Below are positions 1-5,346 of a stretch of DNA of 9,512 bases, piece by piece. Below the pieces are notes generated by a model. It did no database searches and had not been told where the DNA came from. It saw nothing but the letters and a program-made list of their open reading frames with translations. The DNA is from Candidatus Hodarchaeota archaeon (lineage in GTDB: Archaea; Asgardarchaeota; Heimdallarchaeia; Hodarchaeales; YT1-057). The stretch lies in NCBI GenBank assembly GCA_016839955.1, contig JAEOTI010000267.1, positions 1 to 9,512 of the forward strand. Reading direction: 5' to 3'. Position 1 is the stretch's first letter, and each line of letters starts with the position of its first letter. A program made the position numbers and the translations under genes.

Positions 1-303
1 GAGAAAATAAAAGTTACCATGCTAGAAAATGGTACAGAATATTATGTAGGAACGAGCTGGACAATAGACGCACCTTATCGGGAAACACATGCAGAGGTGA
101 AGAAATATAGAGAGGAAGGAGTTCTAACTGTAGAAATGGAAGCAGCTTCACTTTTTGCGGTTGCAGAATGTCGCAATGTTGATACTGGTGTAATTTTGAC
201 AATTAGTGATTATTTGGGAGATGGAAAATGGGAATTGTACTTCCATGCCACTGATGAGCATTTAAAAACTCTATTCCACATAGCCAAGGATATTCTAGCT
301 TAG
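1..303 (+). CDS. Nucleoside phosphorylase (PNP/UDP family), C-terminal part
   Basis: The reading frame is open from the first base, so the gene starts upstream and about 100 C-terminal codons are seen. An in-frame ATG at 19 is probably internal. The family carries out phosphorolysis of nucleosides to free base and ribose-1-phosphate in the cytoplasm, for purine/pyrimidine salvage. Two family signatures are visible: the VEMEAASLFAVAE stretch (around bases 130-168), whose Met-Glu pair contacts the ribose, and an ISD motif (around 202-210) that supplies the Asp contacting the base in PNP-type enzymes. The upstream segment with WTIDAPYRE also fits uridine-phosphorylase-like members. The family is well supported; whether the substrate is uridine, inosine or another nucleoside cannot be told from this fragment. 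The phosphate-binding N-terminal half lies outside the window. Confidence 0.9.
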   Translation, partial: EKIKVTMLENGTEYYVGTSWTIDAPYRETHAEVKKYREEGVLTVEMEAASLFAVAECRNVDTGVILTISDYLGDGKWELYFHATDEHLKTLFHIAKDILA

Positions 304-320
304 ATATAATATAAAAATTG

Positions 321-359
321 AGTAAGTCTAATAGAGCGGCTTTAGAGATGAAACTTACT
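321..359. other. Weak inverted repeat after the phosphorylase gene
   Basis: The arms AGTAAGT (321-327) and ACTTACT (353-359) are perfect complements, and an inner pair TCTAA/TTAGA (327-331/342-346) can extend the fold with a bulge. It lies 18 bases after the stop of the phosphorylase gene, but no poly-T follows, so termination is only a possibility. The rest of the 304-581 spacer is AT-rich and shows no gene or convincing promoter. Confidence 0.25.
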
Positions 360-581
360 AATGTTCAGACGTAAAAGAAAAGAGATTCAAGAAAAAATCC
401 TCATTGGATAACTTCTTCTACATTTTAACAACAATAACAATATCTACAATGATTTATACAAGTTTAAACATTAATATATCATTTCACTTGTCAATTTAAA
501 TTTCGTTAAGAAAGAAGTTGAAAACACATCATTTCTGAAAAAATTTGAGGACCAAAGAATGTTTGGAGAGAGCAGGTTAAA

Positions 582-1052
582 ATGAGTCCTGTCTGTCGGG
601 AATGCCATAATTACGTCCTGAGTTTTCCTTGTTCTCATTGTAAAAGTACAGAATCATTAGATGATCGATCAGCACAGGATTTTAAGCCAATTGTTCCACA
701 GGAAGTTCAAGGGAAGTTTGATGAGCCTCCACCTCCAGCTTCAAATTCGCATTCAAAATCGACCTTTGATTCAGTTAAAAAAACATCAGGTGAACCTTTG
801 AAATCTGATACAAGGCAAAGTAGTAAACCATTGGAAGTAGCAGCAGCTATTACTATTGAGGAGCAACCTGAGGGGATTGAGACCTCAATCGAACGTTTAG
901 AGGACAATATTCCGGGGAATGAACCTACAGGAGTATCAGTAGATAGTACTATTGCGGATCGACTTGAGAAAGTTGAGACCTCAATCGAACAATTAGAGAG
1001 TGATATGAAGGCAGTTCTTTCATTCCTGAATTTAAGTTTGCGACGGAAGTGA
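582..1052 (+). CDS. Small CxxC zinc-knuckle protein with disordered linker and coiled-coil tail
   Basis: This 156-residue protein has no signal peptide or membrane segment, so it is likely cytoplasmic. Residues 5-20 hold C5-x2-C8 and C17-x2-C20, the ligand pattern of a small zinc ribbon or knuckle. Residues about 25-95 are rich in Ser, Pro, Lys and Glu with a PPPP run, and look disordered. The C-terminal part has helical, charged heptad-like sequence (about 121-150) ending in a basic RRK tail, so oligomerisation is likely. A nine-residue unit, IETSIERLE (99-107), recurs as VETSIEQLE (131-139). The ATG at 582 is preceded by AGGT four bases away and by an in-frame stop at 546, and no alternative start lies between. 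It converges on the peptidase gene with a 57-base gap. I do not recognise the family. An adaptor or scaffold role is inference from architecture only. Confidence 0.72.
   Translation: MSPVCRECHNYVLSFPCSHCKSTESLDDRSAQDFKPIVPQEVQGKFDEPPPPASNSHSKSTFDSVKKTSGEPLKSDTRQSSKPLEVAAAITIEEQPEGIETSIERLEDNIPGNEPTGVSVDSTIADRLEKVETSIEQLESDMKAVLSFLNLSLRRK
877..990 (+). repeat. 18-bp direct repeat encoding the duplicated ETSIE unit
   Basis: TTGAGACCTCAATCGAAC occurs at 877-894 and again, identical, at 973-990, 96 bases (32 codons) apart and in the same frame. It encodes the shared ETSIE helix segment. Exact nucleotide identity, with surrounding codons diverged, suggests a recent partial duplication or conversion inside the gene. 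Confidence 0.8.
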
Positions 1053-1109
1053 ACAACTTCTCAAATCATTGAGGGGCTTCCGTGACGAAACTTTCAATCA
1101 ATTATTATA

Positions 1110-3341
1110 TCAATTTCTTCTTCTAAATGCAAAGACTACTATTAATCCACTAAATATCATAATGGTAGTAAAACCTGAAATTGCATCACTAGGTTTGTCA
1201 CTTGTAGTTGATTTACTAGATGTACTTGTTTCACTTGACGATTCTTGTGTTGGATTCACAGTCACAATGACTGTATCACTATTAGAATTCCCAGATTCAT
1301 CAAAGACAACTAGTGTATAGTTATATATTCCTGGACTTAATCCATCTATATCATAAATAATATTTCCATCAGTCCAATCATCCGATTTTTCGAGAGAACC
1401 ATTCAAATACAGAGAATAGTTTGCAGGATGATCGTCACTAGGAATCCAAGTAATGCTATTACCAGTTTCCCCTTCAGTATAAGATATATCAGTTGGATGA
1501 TTAATTGTTGGTGATGTTGTGTCGATTCCACCTACTGGGACGACAATAACTAACACATCATCGCTAGCAGTGTTCCCTTTACTATCACAAACTATCAATG
1601 TATAATTGTGCCAACCAACACTGAGACTATCGACATAGAGGATGATAGAGGAACCATTCCAATCATCTGATGAATCGAAACTCCCATTGTAATAGACCGT
1701 AAAATTCTCTGGAAGTGAAGCTGTGGGGTGCCAGGTGATGTTGTGTCCCGTGGTACCCTCTGTATAAGTTACATCATCCGGATGATCGATCATAGGTGGA
1801 TTCACAATTATAACAACGTTGAATGTATAGTGAACTAGTGTACTTAGGCATCCTGCTTTGTCTTTAGCCACAATGTGGAAATAATATGTCCCATTAGCAA
1901 GATTAGTATAAATTATTGATGTATTAATAACCCAAGCTCCACTCATTGAGGGATTTGTGTTGATATTCTGATCCAAGGCAATATAAAATCCATCAATACC
2001 AGATATATCGTCTGGAACTGTCCAATTGAGTGTAACATTCGCCAGATCATATCCTTTTGTCTGATCAGGATGAGTGGAACTGGAAATGGTGGGGGGAAAA
2101 ACAGTTACATCATGATGTATAGTTAGTAGTGGATCACCTGTTAAAATAATCCCATAGGAGTTATATGTATCAACAACACCTCTAGGAGAGGTACAGAACC
2201 AATCAAGAAATGAATAGCCTAATGTGTAATTGTTATTTAGATCCTTATAGAAATCTTCAGTCCAAAGCATACCACCTGTTTTCGTAGAGCCTACAACAGC
2301 TAAACTATAATTCCCAAATAAGTATTGAGTTCCTAAATTGTTTGAATCGTTGTAGTTTGCAGCATAACAAGCGTATAGATTATAAAAAAGGGCATTCGGG
2401 TCAATAGATCTAATTTCTGAATAATTTGTATATTCAGTAACTGGAGGGAGTGGAAAAGGTTGTTCATTATCCCAATAGTGATGTGTAGAATTAGAATGCA
2501 CTAATACCCATACCCATTCGTAATCTTTCTGAATTTCACCTTCGTAATGAAAATCATGTGTTGGAACAAGGATGTCATGTGTCCCATTAAACATAGTAGT
2601 ATTGGTATAGGCGTACTGTATATCAGTTTTCCACTCATTACCGCTACTTGCCCATGTATCATCTATGTAGAGGAGTGCATTGTGTGGTCTTGTCAATGAA
2701 CCATTCTTGTAACGATGATTTCGGTCAAAATATTTGACGTACAAATCTGTCTGGTTTTGCCCAATGAGCGGTGTAGGGTTGATTCTAGCAACCCAAATCT
2801 CAGGACTAATATGACCTGTATGATCAGTATATGCCTTATGAGTTGAATTGTAACTCCAGGTACCATTAAGATCCATAAGAAAAAGATCACATGGAAAATA
2901 GTCATTATAATTAAAACCAGCAGAAGCGTTTGCAGGTAAGTAATAAGTGGCATGAGGTAGATCCCCCACTAATACTGCCCCGAGTAATCCATTTGAATAA
3001 CCATTTTCAAGTGTACTTCGAAGTTCTGTAACATTGGATGATGACCAACTAATTAAAGTGACATTATATCCCATTATCTCAGCGTCTTCAATATACTGGT
3101 TTAAAGAATCATTAATGGAGTTAAAAATGGTGAAATTTACAATTACATAGATATTACCAATTTTTCCTGAATTGTTTGATGTTGATAATACATTTATTGA
3201 ATGCTGATTATAAGATAATAAATCAGGAGAGGATTGGGAGTCTATTGTGCTAAATCCTAAACTATTAACATTATAGGTAAGAAAAAATAAAGCAAAAACA
3301 GTCAAAAGAGGAAGACACTTGATAGTTTGAGATTTTTTCAA
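1110..3341 (-). CDS. Secreted gingipain-like (C25) cysteine peptidase with Ig/FN3-like modules and C-terminal anchor
   Basis: This is a 743-residue surface protein. Residues 1-28 form a signal peptide (basic KK, then a Leu/Phe/Val core). Residues about 60-412 match the clan CD C25 fold: the strand GAVLVGDLP (121-129), DLFLMDLNG (152-160), an LVHSNSTHHYW block with candidate catalytic His282, and a YAC block with candidate nucleophile Cys325. These are followed by LAVVGSTKTGGM (347-358) and the closing ILTGDPLL (399-406). An FN3/Ig-like module follows (about 417-511), then two clearly homologous Ig-like modules (515-601 and 611-697), a Ser/Thr linker (700-718), and an ISGF-hydrophobic-FRRRN tail (721-743) resembling an archaeal sorting or anchor signal. 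More than 25 N-x-S/T sequons suggest heavy N-glycosylation. The start is TTG at 3341, because GGTGA lies six bases upstream and a stop closes the frame just before. Likely role: processing or degradation of extracellular proteins. The His is in an HSNS context rather than the GHG of gingipains, so activity is inferred. Confidence 0.85.
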   Translation of the reverse strand: MKKSQTIKCLPLLTVFALFFLTYNVNSLGFSTIDSQSSPDLLSYNQHSINVLSTSNNSGKIGNIYVIVNFTIFNSINDSLNQYIEDAEIMGYNVTLISWSSSNVTELRSTLENGYSNGLLGAVLVGDLPHATYYLPANASAGFNYNDYFPCDLFLMDLNGTWSYNSTHKAYTDHTGHISPEIWVARINPTPLIGQNQTDLYVKYFDRNHRYKNGSLTRPHNALLYIDDTWASSGNEWKTDIQYAYTNTTMFNGTHDILVPTHDFHYEGEIQKDYEWVWVLVHSNSTHHYWDNEQPFPLPPVTEYTNYSEIRSIDPNALFYNLYACYAANYNDSNNLGTQYLFGNYSLAVVGSTKTGGMLWTEDFYKDLNNNYTLGYSFLDWFCTSPRGVVDTYNSYGIILTGDPLLTIHHDVTVFPPTISSSTHPDQTKGYDLANVTLNWTVPDDISGIDGFYIALDQNINTNPSMSGAWVINTSIIYTNLANGTYYFHIVAKDKAGCLSTLVHYTFNVVIIVNPPMIDHPDDVTYTEGTTGHNITWHPTASLPENFTVYYNGSFDSSDDWNGSSIILYVDSLSVGWHNYTLIVCDSKGNTASDDVLVIVVPVGGIDTTSPTINHPTDISYTEGETGNSITWIPSDDHPANYSLYLNGSLEKSDDWTDGNIIYDIDGLSPGIYNYTLVVFDESGNSNSDTVIVTVNPTQESSSETSTSSKSTTSDKPSDAISGFTTIMIFSGLIVVFAFRRRN
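1251..1511 (-). repeat. Ig-like module, copy 2, in the C25-like protein
   Basis: Residues 611-697, the second copy of the 87-residue module. The spacing between copies is 96 residues, so each unit is one domain plus a short linker. The copies are clearly diverged at the protein level, so the duplication is not recent. Confidence 0.75.
1539..1799 (-). repeat. Ig-like module, copy 1, in the C25-like protein
   Basis: Residues 515-601. Shared landmarks with the next module are IxHPxDxxYTEGxTG, ITW, a Y.NGS segment, SDDW, a NYTL strand, D.SGN/D.KGN and a final V.V strand. It looks like an Ig/HYR-type beta-sandwich that lifts the catalytic domain off the cell surface or binds substrate. Confidence 0.75.
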
Positions 3342-3347
3342 TAAATT

Positions 3348-3352
3348 TCACC
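3348..3352 (-). promoter_or_regulatory. Ribosome binding site that decides the TTG start of the C25-like gene
   Basis: GGTGA on the minus strand, complementary to the archaeal anti-Shine-Dalgarno end, with a six-base spacer to TTG at 3341. The GTG inside it is out of frame with the gene, and a TGA in the gene's frame overlaps the motif, leaving TTG as the only sensible start. Confidence 0.7.
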
Positions 3353-3418
3353 ATAAATAAAATAATTAGTTACAGTAAATATTATTTATCTAAATAGAAT
3401 GGATCTGCAGCGCCAATA

Positions 3419-3426
3419 TTTTATAA
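3419..3426 (-). promoter_or_regulatory. Candidate TATA box for the C25-like gene
   Basis: The minus strand reads TTATAAAA, a good archaeal TATA match, about 78 bases before the TTG start. With transcription starting 25 or so bases downstream the leader would be roughly 50 bases. Other AT-rich stretches nearer the gene could serve instead. Confidence 0.35.
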
Positions 3427-3539
3427 GCTTAATGAAATAATTATCCTAAGTTTTTTGTTTTGTATCCTAAAATAAAGTCAGCAGATTTTTGATTAATGAA
3501 AAATGAATTATTTCTGGGATACAGGATAAAAAAGTGTGA

Positions 3540-3585
3540 AAATAAATAAAAAGAAAAAAAGGGAATAAAGGAGCTCAGCTCCTTT
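3540..3585 (-). terminator. Hairpin/poly-T terminator spanning the stop codon of the solute-binding-like gene
   Basis: On the minus strand a near-perfect palindrome (3567-3585; arms AAAGGAGCT/AGCTCCTTT around one base) can fold as a seven-pair stem with a five-base loop. The stop codon TGA (3575-3577) sits in the loop region. Immediately after the stem comes a long T-rich tract with TTTTTTTCTTTTT. This fits an intrinsic terminator for the two-gene operon that enters from higher coordinates. No poly-T follows on the plus strand, so it is one-directional. Confidence 0.75.
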
Positions 3586-4663
3586 TGTTAATTCTCCGAA
3601 AACAGCGAATAACCCCTAAACCAGTTAGTACAATTAAGATAGGATAAGCAAATCCGGGAATCTTATCAGAATTCGAGTCTTTCTTTGTTAATAACTCTCG
3701 CCATTTATCCATGTTATAACCTGCTTTTTCCATAAGTGCCCATGCTTTTTCTAGATTGTAGTCAATGTGTCCTTGGAATTTTAAATTATTCACATTTTCT
3801 GATTCATTTAATCCTAAACTGTTCCATTCAGTCTCATTAGGATAGTAAGGATTTTCAAAAGCTAATCCCATGATTTCATTTAGAATTCCTTGATCTTTAA
3901 GAACCTCTTCTTGTCGAGGCACAGTATGAGAGATAGCTAACCGTACAAACACGTTTTGCAAATGAGTGTTCCTAGTAGTGTATATCATTGATTGAACAGA
4001 AGTTTCATTGGCTTGAACGATACCCGTACCAGGATGAAATTTCCATACTATATAGTCTAAGGCTTGTATGACTAGCTCACGACGTGTATCATTATCTGGT
4101 TCAGCTTGGATTTTCTCTAATAATGTATCTAATTCAGAGCTATTGAGTCCAGATAACGATGTAGACGAATGATAAGTTTGTACAAGGTTATTTGTCGTCA
4201 GTCCATCATCATTTGAATCAATAAATGCAATATCAATATCTTTTCCACCAGGAAGTTCGAAAACTGTGTAATTTAACCCTAAATCCCACCCAACAAGAAC
4301 AAGATCAGCGCCAATACCGATCTTCCAAAGTTCTGATTTAACTACTTGAGAAATTTGAACTCTGTCAGGATCATTTGTAGGTGCAACTAGAGTTACATGG
4401 AAATGTGGCGTTGGTTGTTCTTCTGAGTTAGCCTGTAAAATCCCAGTGTTCTTACTCATCTCAAGTGAGCTAGTTAACAGAAAACCTCCTCCTGAAATAA
4501 CTAAAACTACGAAGATAGCAGAGATTATTATTCCTGCTTTTTCAGACATTAGCACTCCTATTGATGGTATTCTCTTTGGAGGCTTTTTGTGGCAATACGG
4601 TGAAATCTCTTTCATATCTGTTCTTACAGATCTCGATGTTTGTATCATTTTGTTTTGAATCAT
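3575..4663 (-). CDS. Membrane-anchored family 5 solute-binding-like protein with permuted block order
   Basis: 362 residues in the long form. A basic N-terminal stretch (1-38) is followed by a membrane segment (about 43-63), an extracytoplasmic domain (about 80-328) and a C-terminal IPGF-hydrophobic-CFRRINKRS anchor (335-362). The domain carries SBP_bac_5 (oligopeptide/nickel-binding type) blocks: DPDRVQISQVVKSELWKIGI (98-117); a D-rich strand then SELDTLLEKI (176-185) and DTRRELVIQALDYIV (192-206), both usual near the C-terminus of the fold; then VRLAISHTVPRQEEV (240-254) and YNLEKAWALMEKAGYN (302-317), which normally come earlier. The usual N-terminal domain is missing (family usually over 500 residues). 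The long start overlaps the upstream regulator by ATGA and has GAGGGG eight bases before. An ATG at 4549 (codon 39), with AGGAG five to six bases upstream, gives a conventional signal peptide and is about equally likely. No permease or ATPase lies nearby, so a sensor or receptor role is inferred. Confidence 0.82.
   Translation of the reverse strand: MIQNKMIQTSRSVRTDMKEISPYCHKKPPKRIPSIGVLMSEKAGIIISAIFVVLVISGGGFLLTSSLEMSKNTGILQANSEEQPTPHFHVTLVAPTNDPDRVQISQVVKSELWKIGIGADLVLVGWDLGLNYTVFELPGGKDIDIAFIDSNDDGLTTNNLVQTYHSSTSLSGLNSSELDTLLEKIQAEPDNDTRRELVIQALDYIVWKFHPGTGIVQANETSVQSMIYTTRNTHLQNVFVRLAISHTVPRQEEVLKDQGILNEIMGLAFENPYYPNETEWNSLGLNESENVNNLKFQGHIDYNLEKAWALMEKAGYNMDKWRELLTKKDSNSDKIPGFAYPILIVLTGLGVIRCFRRINKRS
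4547..4558 (-). promoter_or_regulatory. Internal ribosome binding site and alternative ATG
   Basis: The minus strand reads AGGAGTGCTAATG, with the ATG at 4549-4547. The ribosome binding site is stronger than that of the longer frame, and the resulting protein would begin MSEKAG directly before the hydrophobic segment. If used, the basic 38-residue cytoplasmic extension does not exist. Confidence 0.5.
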
Positions 4664-5151
4664 TGGACCAACCCCTCTAACTTCTTGAAAAGAAGTTCAA
4701 CTAGGTCTGTAGGACGCAATTGTTTGTTTGGAATGATAATTCCCCGTTCTTTGAATTCTAAATGAATTCCTTGGCGACAAGTCCCAAACTCTTCACAACC
4801 AGCACATTCACCCTCATGTCCATACCAAACTTGGACTCCATTGATTGGAGAATAAGTGATATAGGTTTTAACTTTGAACACAATGCTGTTACCTCTAGCA
4901 AAGCCGAACTCTGGACTGATTAGATCTAGTTGGATTTTATTCATCCGCGCTGCGTTTTCTAATAGTTTTTGAATTCGAGAATCTGCATTAGAGAGTGTTT
5001 TACTGACTGCTGCAGGCGTAATATCGAGCTCTTTAGCGATATCTTTACCTTTAACATCTTTTTCATGCGTCAGTTGGTGTCTTCGGAGACTCCATAGCTC
5101 AATCTGACCTTTTGAAGGATATTTTAATGAGAAAGGAGTTAATGAAGTCAT
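4660..5151 (-). CDS. HTH transcriptional regulator with C-terminal Cys cluster
   Basis: 163 residues from ATG 5151. This start is preferred to GTG 5160 because GGGGTGA (5157-5163), which contains that GTG, is an excellent ribosome binding site five bases before the ATG. Numbering from the GTG, residues 18-60 form a helix-turn-helix with recognition-helix sequence DIAKELDITPAAVSKTLSNA, reminiscent of sigma-region-4/Tfx-like archaeal HTHs. A helix (61-75) follows, then a beta-rich part. The segment HEGECAGCEEFGTC (115-128) offers H115, C119, C122 and C128 as possible zinc or iron-sulfur ligands. The protein has no membrane segment and is cytoplasmic. Its stop overlaps the start of the solute-binding-like gene (ATGA), so the two are translationally coupled and probably act together. 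The signal sensed (metal, redox or the partner's ligand) is unknown. The HTH is confident; the family name is not. Confidence 0.85.
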   Translation of the reverse strand: MTSLTPFSLKYPSKGQIELWSLRRHQLTHEKDVKGKDIAKELDITPAAVSKTLSNADSRIQKLLENAARMNKIQLDLISPEFGFARGNSIVFKVKTYITYSPINGVQVWYGHEGECAGCEEFGTCRQGIHLEFKERGIIIPNKQLRPTDLVELLFKKLEGLVQ

Positions 5152-5167
5152 TATTTTCACCCCGAAT

Positions 5168-5187
5168 ATTAACCAATTTAAGTTAAT
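5168..5187. promoter_or_regulatory. Candidate operator: ATTAAC-N8-GTTAAT
   Basis: A 20-base inverted repeat with perfect six-base arms lies between the TATA-like element at 5196-5203 and the start of the HTH gene at 5151. That is the place where a repressor would block transcription, so autoregulation by the HTH protein is a reasonable guess. The AT-rich background makes chance arms possible. Confidence 0.35.
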
Positions 5188-5195
5188 CTTATTGA

Positions 5196-5222
5196 TTTAT
5201 AAAGTTTGCCAAAATATATAAA
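5196..5222 (-). promoter_or_regulatory. TATA elements of the HTH/solute-binding-like operon
   Basis: Two TATA-like boxes are read on the minus strand: TTTATATA (5215-5222) and the symmetrical TTTATAAA (5196-5203). The nearer one would place the transcription start around 5170 with a leader of about 20 bases. The farther one would give a leader of about 40 bases. Confidence 0.5.
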
Positions 5223-5346
5223 TCTATGCAATTAGGTAAAGAAGAATAATTAGAAGGTAATATTGCAGAAAACGAAACAATTTGGAGATTAAAGTGTGAA
5301 AAACTTTACTTAATAGTGGTTAAAGTTAAAACTATCCGTGTATTTA

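Noticed and set aside
14..202. Minus-strand open frame opposite the phosphorylase
   Set aside because: It lies opposite a frame with clear family motifs and has no ribosome binding site or recognisable domain.
707..907. Minus-strand open frame inside the zinc-knuckle gene
   Set aside because: It is antisense to a longer frame with metal-ligand and coiled-coil patterns, and its sequence shows no domain features.
1069..1320. Plus-strand open frame over the 3' end of the C25-like gene
   Set aside because: It is antisense to the anchored tail and second Ig module, which are strongly supported.
2693..2953. Minus-strand hydrophobic open frame inside the C25-like gene
   Set aside because: It is in another frame of the catalytic domain; the hydrophobicity is a by-product of the AT-rich coding sequence.
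4446..4658. Plus-strand open frame antisense to the receptor N-terminus
   Set aside because: No ribosome binding site or motif was found, and it mirrors the signal-anchor region.
3575..4663. Classification as the binding protein of a complete ABC transporter
   Set aside because: No permease or ATPase is present in the window, the N-terminal domain is missing, and the neighbour is a regulator.
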